Assembly: GCF_000814845.2 (NCBI RefSeq) | Contig: NZ_CP010431.2 | Location: 62,001 to 126,000, forward strand | DNA length: 64,000 bases | Direction: 5' to 3' | Source of the DNA: Pandoraea sputorum | GTDB lineage: Bacteria; Pseudomonadota; Gammaproteobacteria; Burkholderiales; Burkholderiaceae | In this document: piece after piece, positions 9,542-17,561 of the stretch | How the letters are laid out: each line of letters starts with the position of its first letter | Position numbering within the stretch: position 1 is the stretch's first letter | Made by a program: the position numbers and the translations under genes | The notes under the pieces: generated by a model | The model's input: only the letters and a program-made list of their open reading frames with translations | The model's database searches: none | Told to the model about the DNA's origin: nothing

Positions 9542-9618
9542 ACGACGCTCACCATAATCCAGCTCAATCTTCGCTAATCGATCGCAACGTCATCCGGCGC
9601 GGCGGCCCAAAGACCATC

Positions 9619-10716
9619 ATGACTGCACGTTCGCGTTTCCATAATCCGGTCGACGTCCACTTTGGTCCGGGCGCGCTGGACGCTCTGCCCGAGCTCGTCG
9701 GTCACCGTCGCGCGGTGCTCGTCACCATGCCCGAGGCACGCGCGCTCGGCATGACCGGACGTATCGAAGCGTTGCTGGGCCAACGGCTCGCGGGGGTGAT
9801 CGATCAAGTCAGCCCGAACCCGGACGTGCGCGAACTCGCGCCGATGTACGGCGACTTCTGGCGGCGCTATGGCCAATGCGAAGTCATCGTGGCGCTGGGC
9901 GGCGGCAGTGCGCTCGACACGGCCAAGTTGCTGATGGTCGCGGGCGACGATGACCGATTCGCCACGCTGGTGGACGCGCTCGATGCCGGTGGCACCTTCC
10001 GCCCGACGCGCATCAAACGGCTCATCACCATCCCCACTACGGCAGGCACCGGTAGCGAAGTCACGCCCTGGGCCACGCTGTGGGACCGCCATGTGAAGCG
10101 CAAGAAATACTCGCTGCATTTGCCCCAGACGTGGCCTGAGGCGGCTATCGTCGACCCGGCGCTGACGCGTTCTCTGCCGCGCAGCATCACGCTGCAAAGC
10201 GGTCTCGACGCCCTCTCCCACGCGCTCGAAGCAATCTGGAACGTGAACGCCAACCCCGTCTCCGACACCTTCGCCGTGACGGCCGCGCGCGACATGATGC
10301 GTGTGCTGCCGGGTCTCATGACATCGCTTGACGATATGACGCTGCGCTCGCAGGCAGCGCTGGCCGCACTTCAGGCGGGCATGGCGTTCTCCAATACGAA
10401 GACAGCGCTGGCGCACTCGATTTCGTACGACATGACCATTCGTCACGGCCTGCCGCACGGCATTGCCTGCTCGTTCACGTTGCCAGCGGTGATGCGCCTG
10501 GCCATCGGCCGCCGCGCCGATCGCGACGCGGTGCTGGCGCAAGTGTTCGATGGCGACATCGCAGGCGCACCCGACAAGTTGACGGCCTTCCTCAACGGTC
10601 TGGGGGTGGCGACGGAATTTTCCGCTTACGGCGTGAGCGAGCCGGAATCGACGGCGATGATCGCGGCCGCCCTCGATGGTCCGCGTGGGCGCAATTTCAT
10701 CGGCGCTGCGGCCTGA
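9619..10716 (+). CDS. Iron-containing alcohol dehydrogenase, phosphonate-metabolism type
   Basis: A 365-residue group III (iron-dependent) alcohol dehydrogenase. The dinucleotide-binding glycine motif GGGSALDTAK is near residue 95. The metal site is visible as DALSHALEAIW and, further on, AHSISYD with RHGLPHGIACS, supplying an aspartate and three histidines. The N-terminal FHNPVDVHFGPGAL and overall length fit the subfamily annotated as phosphonate-metabolism-associated, expected to reduce phosphonoacetaldehyde or a similar aldehyde. Its neighbours are a divergent LysR gene and a downstream MHS transporter. No phn lyase, transaminase (phnW) or hydrolase (phnX) gene is in the window, so the substrate is an inference. 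Confidence 0.87.
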   Translation: MTARSRFHNPVDVHFGPGALDALPELVGHRRAVLVTMPEARALGMTGRIEALLGQRLAGVIDQVSPNPDVRELAPMYGDFWRRYGQCEVIVALGGGSALDTAKLLMVAGDDDRFATLVDALDAGGTFRPTRIKRLITIPTTAGTGSEVTPWATLWDRHVKRKKYSLHLPQTWPEAAIVDPALTRSLPRSITLQSGLDALSHALEAIWNVNANPVSDTFAVTAARDMMRVLPGLMTSLDDMTLRSQAALAALQAGMAFSNTKTALAHSISYDMTIRHGLPHGIACSFTLPAVMRLAIGRRADRDAVLAQVFDGDIAGAPDKLTAFLNGLGVATEFSAYGVSEPESTAMIAAALDGPRGRNFIGAAA

Positions 10717-10967
10717 ACCTGATTCGAACGGGCGGCGTCGTGTTCGTCGCCCGGTGTTGTCGACGTTGTCGCTGTCGTTGGCCCAGTAGTCCCCGTATGC
10801 GTGTTTTCGCGTCTTACCCGCAGTCCCCGCAACATCCATCATCAAAACGATAGCCGCCCACCGGTCACCGGCACGGGCGGCACCGAGACATCCAGGAGAC
10901 AGACGCCCGGCGCAGACCGGTGCGTCGCAGCGCGCCGCCGGGGCGCGGCGCATCAACAGGAGGCGCA

Positions 10968-12275
10968 ATGGAACAGGTTCTCACCGGCGTTGGCACGCGG
11001 GATGCCGTCAACGACGAAAAAGCGGTGCGCACGGTCGCGCTGGCCAGCCTGATCGGCACGACCGTCGAGTGGTATGACTTCTTTCTCTACGGGACCATCA
11101 CCGGTCTCGTGTTCAACAAACTCTTCTTCCCCAGCGGGGACGCCTTCGTCGCCACGGCGCTCGCCTACACCGTGTACGCGGTGGGATTTGCGACGAGACC
11201 GCTCGGCGGCATTCTCTTCGGGCATTTCGGGGATCGGCTCGGACGCAAACCGCTCCTGATCGTCACCCTCACCATCATGGGCGTGTCGACGTTCCTGATC
11301 GGGCTCGTGCCGACGTACGACAGCATCGGCATTGCCGCGCCGCTCATCTTGTTGTTCCTGCGGCTGCTGCAAGGCATCGGCCTCGGTGGCGAATGGGGCG
11401 GCGCGGTGCTCATGGCGTTCGAATACGCGCCACGCGACAAGCGCGGTCAGTTCGCGGCGTATCCGCAGATCGGATTAGCGGTGGGGTTATGTCTGTCGAC
11501 GGGCGTCGTCGCCCTGCTCTCGTCGACGCTGACCGACGCGCAATTCATGTCGTGGGGATGGCGTCTCGCGTTCATGCTGAGTCTGGTGCTCGTCGCCGTG
11601 GGCATGTTCATTCGATTGCGGGTGTTGGAGACGCCTGAATTCGCACGTATCAAGGACAGTCAGCATGTGGCGCACGTGCCGCTCTCCGAGATCGTGCGCG
11701 ACTATCGTCGCAACGTGCTGCTCGGCTGGGGCGCGCGGTATATCGACGGCGTGGTGTTCAACGTCTACGCCGTGTTCGCGATTTCGTATCTCGTCGGCAC
11801 GCTGCATTTTCCCAAGACGCCGATTTTGCTGGCCGTCACCCTCGCTGCGCTCGTGCTGGTCGTGACGATTCCCTACGCGTCGAAGTTGTCGGACCGCGTC
11901 GGGCGACGTCGCGTGTTCGCATGGGGGGCGCTGGCGTGTGGCGTGTCGTCGATTCCCGCGCTCGCGGTGATGCATTTCTCGTCGAACGTCTGGTGGGTGT
12001 CGCTTGCTGTGATCGTGCCGCTGGGCGTGGTGTACGCGTTCGTGTACGGCCCGGAGGCGTCGCTGTTCTGCGAACTGTTCGACACGCGCGTGCGCTATAC
12101 CGGCATCTCGGTCGTCTACCAGGTCTCAGGCATCGTTTCGAGTTCGATCACGCCCTTGATTGCCGCGACGCTGCTCGAATACGGCGGACACAAGCCGTGG
12201 TGGATTGCGGTGTACGTGCTGGCGGTGGGATGCCTGTCTGCGGCGTGCGCGAAGGCGATGAAACGGACTTATTGA
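10968..12275 (+). CDS. MHS-family MFS transporter
   Basis: A 435-residue major facilitator of the metabolite:H+ symporter type. The start SLIGTTVEWYDFFLYG and the loop motif GHFGDRLGRKP are diagnostic of the group that includes citrate, proline-betaine, shikimate and dicarboxylate importers. About twelve hydrophobic segments are seen. The ATG is placed by an excellent ribosome site (aggagg, 7 bases upstream). It follows the iron alcohol dehydrogenase by 251 bp, a stretch in which nothing else is evident, so cotranscription is possible but not shown. A terminator follows. The substrate is unknown; a phosphonate-derived organic acid would fit the context. Confidence 0.9.
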   Translation: MEQVLTGVGTRDAVNDEKAVRTVALASLIGTTVEWYDFFLYGTITGLVFNKLFFPSGDAFVATALAYTVYAVGFATRPLGGILFGHFGDRLGRKPLLIVTLTIMGVSTFLIGLVPTYDSIGIAAPLILLFLRLLQGIGLGGEWGGAVLMAFEYAPRDKRGQFAAYPQIGLAVGLCLSTGVVALLSSTLTDAQFMSWGWRLAFMLSLVLVAVGMFIRLRVLETPEFARIKDSQHVAHVPLSEIVRDYRRNVLLGWGARYIDGVVFNVYAVFAISYLVGTLHFPKTPILLAVTLAALVLVVTIPYASKLSDRVGRRRVFAWGALACGVSSIPALAVMHFSSNVWWVSLAVIVPLGVVYAFVYGPEASLFCELFDTRVRYTGISVVYQVSGIVSSSITPLIAATLLEYGGHKPWWIAVYVLAVGCLSAACAKAMKRTY

Positions 12276-12333
12276 GACGAGAGTGAGAGGAGAGGGTCAA
12301 GCCTTGGGGGAAGCATCCCGCACTGCGGGAGCA

Positions 12334-12373
12334 CGGCAGGCCGGTGGATGGCTCCCCGGCTTGCCGTTTTTTT
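12334..12373 (+). terminator. Terminator of the MHS transporter
   Basis: An 11-bp stem (12334-12344 with 12356-12366, one G-T wobble) is followed by a run of seven T. Confidence 0.85.
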
Positions 12374-12385
12374 GCGCTGCGCGGA

Positions 12386-12637
12386 TTACTGACCGAAGTA
12401 GATCGAACCGGCGCGGTTCACGCGACCCGGCACTTCATACACCGGCGAGACGACCGAACCGGCTTGCGCAGCGACTGCGCCCGGTTGAGCCTGCACCTGC
12501 GTCTGTGCCTGAGCTTGCTGTTGAACTTGTTGCGGCTGGGCGGGCGGCTGCGTGTTTTCGGCAGCGCTCGCGCTGGTCATGACGCCTGCGCTCAGCAGGG
12601 CGGCGGCAAGGGTCGATGCGAACAGAGCGTGTTTCAT
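12386..12637 (-). CDS. Small Gln-rich secreted protein
   Basis: An 83-residue protein: signal peptide (Lys-His start, hydrophobic core, cleavage after ASA near residue 26), then a Pro/Gln/Ala-rich stretch (PPAQPQQVQQQAQAQ), then a short C-terminal block ending RAGSIYFGQ. The end closely matches KAGTTYFGN at the end of the DUF4148 protein at 4196, although the DUF4148 helix is absent here. Two ATGs lie two codons apart; the second is chosen because it sits 8 bases from the aggag ribosome site, while the first would be only 2 bases away. Probably periplasmic; function unknown. Confidence 0.75.
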   Translation of the reverse strand: MKHALFASTLAAALLSAGVMTSASAAENTQPPAQPQQVQQQAQAQTQVQAQPGAVAAQAGSVVSPVYEVPGRVNRAGSIYFGQ

Positions 12638-12830
12638 TTTCATTTCTCCTGTCTGGCGAGACGTCCACCATGGGCGCCGTCATTGCCGCCAATCTACGCG
12701 CGCGGCACAAGGAGAAAAACGCGGTCCTGGATAAGGACGCATTGCTGAAAATGAAATAATCGACCGTCATTTAAGCCGATACGTTCGGGCCGCCATGCAA
12801 TCGACGCCCGACGGACCGGTCAACTGTCTA

Positions 12831-13028
12831 TTAGCGACGCGTTACGCGCACTTCCTGTTGACGGCGCGAACGGGTGGCACGGCTGCGAAGATACGACGCG
12901 GTGAGCAGCGAAGCGCTCGCCAGCAAAAGGAAAGAACCGAGGGCAGCCATGGTAATGCTCCTGTACTGACCGGCATCGTCCGCGGTGCGGCGCACCCTGC
13001 GAGCCACGATGTCGGCTGACTTCATCAT
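12831..13028 (-). CDS. Possible small single-span membrane protein
   Basis: A 65-residue open frame with a basic N-terminus, one hydrophobic segment (residues about 27-46, AALGSFLLLASASLLT) and a strongly basic tail (RSRATRSRRQQEVR). Only a weak ribosome site is seen. It overlaps an equally short frame on the other strand, but its membrane-segment composition and codon pattern make it the better candidate. No family recognised. Confidence 0.4.
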   Translation of the reverse strand: MMKSADIVARRVRRTADDAGQYRSITMAALGSFLLLASASLLTASYLRSRATRSRRQQEVRVTRR

Positions 13029-13383
13029 GTTGTCACTCTACTGCTGACGCACTTCGCGATAAACCCCATCGCGCTAAAGACCCTGTTGCGCACAGCGGCA
13101 TGCCGGTCGAAAACGGCTCGAAAACGTGCCGAAATCCCCTCGCATATCCTGTTCAACGGCATTAAGCGGTTGATTTTCAATAGTTTTTTCGAATCGGACG
13201 ATCGGTTGCATTTCGTAGACGTTCAGTTGCGAAAAAACCACGGGTTTTCCCTAAGATTCACTCATGCCAACGCGACGGACACCGCAACGCAGCAAAACGA
13301 AGTGCCCCCCGGCCTCGACGCTGATGATGCCCCGAACGCTAGCTGAACCCGAAGTATTCAACCAAATTGACAGGAGTCTCACC
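13029..13383 (+). other. Intergenic region upstream of the second DUF4148 gene
   Basis: About 355 bp without a convincing gene. The part from 13165 to 13260 is relatively AT-rich and is the likely promoter region of the gene at 13384. No repeat or RNA structure was recognised. Confidence 0.5.
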
Positions 13384-13701
13384 ATGAACACTCGTATCCT
13401 TGCTGCCGTTGTTGCCGCCGCTTCGTTCGTTTCCGCCTCGGCTTTCGCAGACGCTCGTTACAACGACAACACGCCCGACGTCGCCGCCGCGACGCAAAGC
13501 CAGGTCAGCCGCGCAGAAGTTCGCGCCGAACTGGTCCAGGCCGCCGCAAACGGTCAACTGCTGCAAAGCGAAACCGGCGCACCGCTGGTGGCCGCTGCCC
13601 AAACGCAAAACGTCGCCCCGGCCGCCGCAGCGCTGACCCGCGCCGACGTCCGCGCACAACTGAGCGACCGCAACGTGTTCGCACAGGACAGCCGTTCGTA
13701 A
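13384..13701 (+). CDS. DUF4148 family small secreted protein (two motif copies)
   Basis: A 105-residue secreted protein. The signal peptide is cleaved after AFA near residue 22. The mature part has the DUF4148 helix twice: VSRAEVRAELVQA near residue 40 and LTRADVRAQL near residue 87, separated by an Ala/Gln-rich linker. The ATG follows a good ribosome site (acaggag). The gene has its own terminator. Function unknown; periplasmic or envelope location inferred. Confidence 0.88.
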   Translation: MNTRILAAVVAAASFVSASAFADARYNDNTPDVAAATQSQVSRAEVRAELVQAAANGQLLQSETGAPLVAAAQTQNVAPAAAALTRADVRAQLSDRNVFAQDSRS

Positions 13702-13764
13702 TCTGAGCGTCCCTGGAGTACTGCAGTACAGCAGCACCCACGCATCGCCCCCAAGCGATGCGAA

Positions 13765-13797
13765 GCCGCCGACCAGCATCAGGTCGGCGGCTTTTTT
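13765..13797 (+). terminator. Terminator of the second DUF4148 gene
   Basis: A perfect 10-bp stem (13765-13774 with 13782-13791) with a 7-base loop is followed by six T. A separate small inverted repeat (13742-13761) precedes it. Confidence 0.88.
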
Positions 13798-14045
13798 CAT
13801 GGCGATTGGGAAAGGGCGCAACGGGTATGCGATGCAGCGTGTGCCCGCTGGTTGCGGACGTCACGCGACAACTGCGATATCAAATACAGAAGCGGCGCAA
13901 ATGGGCATCCGTAGAATCCGCCCAACGGCTTCCGACGCGTGGCAAGAGATCATCGAAAACGCGCCCGGTAGCGGCGAGCCACGCACCGCTCGGCGGCTGA
14001 CGTCGCTAGCGTCCGACACAACCCCTTCCCGGATCTCCCCGAACC

Positions 14046-15344
14046 ATGCCCACCACAAATCCCTTGCGAACCTCGCAGGACGCGGCGTTTCGTCCCGAAC
14101 CGATCCATGAGACGACCGGGGCAGCCGACGCCGCCGCCGCGCTCGCCCGCACGCTTCGCAACGCGCAGGCGATGCCCGAATACGAGGCCTCGGCGCTCGA
14201 CGCACTCATCGCGCGTGGGGTTGCGTCCCACTGTGCGCCGCCCACGTCGAGCGTGCCGGACGAGCCGGACAATGCCGCCCGCTACTACTTCCTTACCCAG
14301 ACCGATGTGTCGCGCATTGCACGCCGTCCCATCGATCCGCCCGCCCCCAAGCGCTATCTCGGCTTCGACCGCGTCACACGGTCGCTGCGGCATGTCGCCA
14401 TCGCCGTCAACATGACGATGCGCGCGCGCTTCGATATCAATCCGCTGGAAGTGCAGGTGAGCGTGTTCGGTGGACGCATGCACATTGCGTCGAATTTCCA
14501 TGCCGGGCGCATTCCCGAAGCGCTGCATCTTGCGCTGACGGACGACAGTCTGATGATGGGGGCGCCACGGCGTCAGGCACGTGAGGACATACGCAATTGG
14601 GACGCCATGGTCATGTCCCGACGCGTGCGCCATATCGCCAGGTTGCGACGCCACTATGTCGGCGGGCACGGGCTGCAGGGCATGCACGCTGCGGCGCGTG
14701 CCGAAGTGATGGCAGGCATTGGGCGGCCATCGGCGCAGGCATTGCCGGTAGACAGCGTGTTGCGTCAGCTCGACGATGCATTCGACACCCTGCGCCGGGT
14801 GCTGCAAGACGCTGCGAGCGCCAAACCGACGTTCCGCGATCTGGTCGTGCACACGCCGATGCAAGACAACACGCCGAAGCTCGCCGTATTACCGGACGGC
14901 GTCACGCAGACGATGCACGCGGAGCAGTGCATCGAGTCGGCTATCGCCCGGCATGTCGGGGAATGGCATCGCGAGGCAACCTCGCGGCTTGGCTTGCCGG
15001 ACGACGCGTTGATCGCCGTACCGATGGCCGGGCGCTTCGTGCCCTGTGCGGCATGTGCCGAAGTCGAAGCGCAGAGTCGCACACAGGGGGGGCTGTTCGA
15101 TCCGGCGAACGGCAAGTTCGTGCTTCACCGGAGTAGCCAGCGCATCGGGATGGCGTTTGCGAACGAAGTGCAACATATCGCGCAATCCACACTGGCGTCG
15201 ACACGAGAAGTCGCGGCCAATCGCGCGCAAGCCATCTCGGATCGCTTCGTCGACGCGCCGCAATCGCTGCGCGCCTACGATCAACCGGTCGTGCTCGATT
15301 ACTCGCTCGACACGGAGAGCGAAAGCTCGGGCGACGAGTCGTGA
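14046..15344 (+). CDS. Putative secreted effector with a cytidine-deaminase-like active site
   Basis: A 432-residue protein of no family I can name. Near the C-terminus it has the two zinc-site motifs of the deaminase superfamily in the right order and spacing: MHAEQC (H291, E293) at the start of a helix and, 40 residues later, VPCAACAEVE (P333, C334, C337). The N-terminal 280 residues are unrelated to housekeeping deaminases; they begin with a Ser/Thr/Pro-rich stretch without a Sec signal and contain a predicted beta-rich block (HVAIAVNMTMRARFDIN). The tail is acidic (DTESESSGDES). This layout, variable N-terminus plus C-terminal deaminase fold, is what bacterial toxin and effector deaminases look like. 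The neighbouring chaperone/effector genes support a type III cargo role. The ribosome site is weak. Deaminase chemistry and secretion are inferred. Confidence 0.6.
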   Translation: MPTTNPLRTSQDAAFRPEPIHETTGAADAAAALARTLRNAQAMPEYEASALDALIARGVASHCAPPTSSVPDEPDNAARYYFLTQTDVSRIARRPIDPPAPKRYLGFDRVTRSLRHVAIAVNMTMRARFDINPLEVQVSVFGGRMHIASNFHAGRIPEALHLALTDDSLMMGAPRRQAREDIRNWDAMVMSRRVRHIARLRRHYVGGHGLQGMHAAARAEVMAGIGRPSAQALPVDSVLRQLDDAFDTLRRVLQDAASAKPTFRDLVVHTPMQDNTPKLAVLPDGVTQTMHAEQCIESAIARHVGEWHREATSRLGLPDDALIAVPMAGRFVPCAACAEVEAQSRTQGGLFDPANGKFVLHRSSQRIGMAFANEVQHIAQSTLASTREVAANRAQAISDRFVDAPQSLRAYDQPVVLDYSLDTESESSGDES

Positions 15345-15390
15345 TGACGGTTGACGTCGCGCTCGCCGCCCGCTGCTTCGATGCGTCCGG

Positions 15391-16815
15391 TTACCCGTGC
15401 ACCTGCGCGTCGACAGGCATCCGACGCGCTTCGTCTTTCAACTTCGACAGTAGCCGGGCACCGAGCGCCGTATCGTTCAGGTCCGCATACGTCGCCCTTT
15501 CGCGGTAGTTGAGCATCTCCGTGCCGTCCGAAACGCCGATCGATGCGGACATGATCTCGTGATACGAGTGATGATTCTTCGGTGGCATGAGGTTCGCCAT
15601 CATCACCATGCGCGCTTCGGCGAGCGACGGCCAGTCAGACACATCGCCCGAGTAAGCGGCCATCTCACGACACTGTGCATAGTGATTCAGATAGCGCAGC
15701 GTGTGGCCACTGGGACCTGAGATGACCGGCTTGTCGTGCACGATGGCCCCGAGCGCGAAGTTGACGATCGCCGGATCGTTGCGGTCCGACGTCCTGACCA
15801 TGTTCGAGCGGTCACCGGTGCGATGCTGACGTACATGCGCGCCAATCGGGTTCATCCATCGGCCGTTGTCTTCGTCGTTGGTGTACTCCGCTGTGCTCCA
15901 TGTGATGTTGAGCACGTCATGCAGCAGACGGCGGCGCTCGTCCGGATCGCAACGGAACATATAGCTCACGACGTCCTTACCTGCAGCGGGGCCGTCTTCG
16001 CGAATCACACGACCCACACCGGCATGGTCGAGCACCGCGAGGAATGCGCCTTCGCCTTCCGGATTGTGTCGCAGCGTCTCCCAACGCGATTGCATGACGT
16101 CGCGAATTCGGTCGGGCAACTGGACCGGCGATTTGATCTCGGCGATCGGTACATCGAACTCGCGAAGATTCCACGGATGCATGGGATTCTCGGGATGCGG
16201 CGCGGCGTTGAACATGTTGCGGCGACGCTTCGCGTCCGGTGCGTGAGGATCGTTGAAATGCTCGGCTTCGGCCTTGATCAGTGTGGCGAACACATGGGCA
16301 TCGAGCGTGTCGCGTGAGTTCAGACATTCGTCTGCGCCCCCGATCCCGACCTGCTCGCTGATGATCTTCGCTTGCGCTTTGGCGTCGAAGTCCTCGAACC
16401 GCATCGGGGCACCGGTCAGCTCACGGATGCGCCGCGCGATGTCGCGAATCTCCGGGGCGTCGCACAGCGCCTGCCCAAGCTTGCGCTCGAACTCCACGCG
16501 TGCCGAGGCCTTTGTGTAGTAAGGCGCGCAATCGAAGAGATTGCGCCCTGCGTCGCGGCGCCGAAAGTCGTCGAACGCCTTGCTGTCGGGCAGCGAATCC
16601 AAAGAGTCGGTCGAACCGGTGCGCGTATCCAGACCGAAGTTCATCTTCAGGGCGGGCATGGGTTGCTCGGGCGCCATTTGTACGTGCCGCTCCAGTGTGC
16701 GATTGTCAAATTCGCTGGCGACGCGTGCGCGGCGCAGAAACTGCGCGCCAAGCGCCATTTCCAGGAGGTTGCCTGCGGATCGTACGCGCGCAATGTTGGA
16801 CTGAACTGTCAACAT
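15391..16815 (-). CDS. Putative type III secreted effector, cargo of the adjacent chaperone
   Basis: A 474-residue protein without signal peptide or membrane segments and without a family I recognise. Two motifs stand out in the C-terminal half: GPSGHTLRYLNHYA (about residues 366-380) and NHHSYHEIMSAS (about 413-425). The clustered His/Glu suggest a metal or catalytic site. Around these are Asp/Asn/Arg-rich segments (WSTAEYTNDEDNGRW). The gene begins 6 bp after the stop of a probable type III secretion chaperone in the same direction, the usual arrangement for effector and cognate chaperone. It converges on the deaminase-like gene, with 46 bp between their ends. Effector role is inferred from the chaperone; the enzymatic activity is unknown. 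Confidence 0.6.
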   Translation of the reverse strand: MLTVQSNIARVRSAGNLLEMALGAQFLRRARVASEFDNRTLERHVQMAPEQPMPALKMNFGLDTRTGSTDSLDSLPDSKAFDDFRRRDAGRNLFDCAPYYTKASARVEFERKLGQALCDAPEIRDIARRIRELTGAPMRFEDFDAKAQAKIISEQVGIGGADECLNSRDTLDAHVFATLIKAEAEHFNDPHAPDAKRRRNMFNAAPHPENPMHPWNLREFDVPIAEIKSPVQLPDRIRDVMQSRWETLRHNPEGEGAFLAVLDHAGVGRVIREDGPAAGKDVVSYMFRCDPDERRRLLHDVLNITWSTAEYTNDEDNGRWMNPIGAHVRQHRTGDRSNMVRTSDRNDPAIVNFALGAIVHDKPVISGPSGHTLRYLNHYAQCREMAAYSGDVSDWPSLAEARMVMMANLMPPKNHHSYHEIMSASIGVSDGTEMLNYRERATYADLNDTALGARLLSKLKDEARRMPVDAQVHG

Positions 16816-16821
16816 GATGAA

Positions 16822-17307
16822 TTAATTAACCTCGTTTCTCAGAAATTTAACCAGCTTTCGGTACTCGGAGAAAAGTCCGTTGATTTGTCCTTCCACATCT
16901 TTATGAATGTGTTCATAGTCGATGCCCGAGAATCCGAGCAATAAAATGCCCTCCGTCGCTTCAATAAAAATCATCGGTGGGCGGGCGATGTCAGAAAAAC
17001 AGTTTTCCGAAATCAGATGAATTAGATGAGGGTGGTCCAGCATCGCGGGGGGTACGTCGACACGGAAATAAACGTTGAACGTATCGACCGAATCGTCGGC
17101 GCGGAAATAGAGTGCGTCGCCGTTCTCGAGCGTGATGCCTGCACCCGGAAGCGCTTGTGCCCGAAGGCCATGCAGGCCGAAGCGCTGCGAAATGACGTCG
17201 AGTATTTCGTTCAGCCGACGCTGCGGCATGACCGGGAGTGGCGAATGTGGCAGGGAGCTGTCAGTGCGTTCCGTGCCGTGTGGCAGCGCGCGGAATGGGT
17301 GTTGCAT
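16822..17307 (-). CDS. Probable type III secretion chaperone (CesT/Tir-chaperone-like)
   Basis: A 161-residue acidic protein. From residue 27 on it has the shape of class I type III chaperones: helix (RRLNEILDVISQRFGL), strands (GDALYFRAD, TFNVYFRVDV), a helix with LIHLISENCF, then strands EGILLLGFSG and a long C-terminal helix ending KLVKFLRNEVN. These are small dimeric proteins that keep one effector partly unfolded for export. The gene is directly upstream of the effector-like gene. A second in-frame ATG at 17229 could be the true start: family members lack the 26-residue Pro/His/Ser-rich N-terminus. Neither ATG has a strong ribosome site. Assigned on fold-like pattern and context, not on a clear sequence match. 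Confidence 0.6.
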   Translation of the reverse strand: MQHPFRALPHGTERTDSSLPHSPLPVMPQRRLNEILDVISQRFGLHGLRAQALPGAGITLENGDALYFRADDSVDTFNVYFRVDVPPAMLDHPHLIHLISENCFSDIARPPMIFIEATEGILLLGFSGIDYEHIHKDVEGQINGLFSEYRKLVKFLRNEVN

Positions 17308-17407
17308 GATGCGGTTGTCCGGTCGATGTGGTAACCGGAGCGCATGTTAAAGACTTACTGTCACTTCGAATAGACAAGTGCGCGGATTTGGGGTGAATCA
17401 TGTCAAA

Positions 17408-17438
17408 TGAATCTGATATTTCCCGACTGACAGATTCA
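17408..17438. promoter_or_regulatory. Inverted repeat upstream of the chaperone/effector operon
   Basis: Perfect 8-bp arms TGAATCTG (17408-17415) and CAGATTCA (17431-17438), 15 bp apart, in an AT-rich stretch (about 17385-17465). It lies 100-130 bp upstream of the chaperone start. A third partial copy (TGAATCA) is at 17393. It is a candidate activator or repressor site. Confidence 0.45.
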
Positions 17439-17494
17439 CGTGATTTGAATTGAAATTTTTTAGCGTGAAGCGGGTCGCCCGGAAATCGTCAGGC

Positions 17495-17519
17495 AAAAAA
17501 AAGCCGCCCGAAGGCGGCT
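17495..17519 (-). terminator. Terminator of the permease/adenosine deaminase operon
   Basis: Read on the minus strand: a 7-bp GC stem (17502-17508 with 17513-17519) with a 4-base loop, followed by a run of eight T. It is 43 bp beyond the deaminase stop. Confidence 0.88.
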
Positions 17520-17561
17520 GAAGGTCGGGTCAGACCAAGGAAAAGCGCTGTCGCGGCGGTG

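Noticed and set aside
9574..10968. 464-residue open frame opposite the iron alcohol dehydrogenase
   Set aside because: Arg/His-rich antisense frame without motifs; the plus-strand gene has all its metal and cofactor motifs.
12795..13019. 74-residue plus-strand frame
   Set aside because: It overlaps a minus-strand frame with a credible membrane segment and has no ribosome site or domain.
14046..15344. Polymorphic toxin with an immunity partner
   Set aside because: No small gene follows on the same strand, and no PAAR, VgrG, Rhs or contact-dependent inhibition sequence is present; an effector role fits better.
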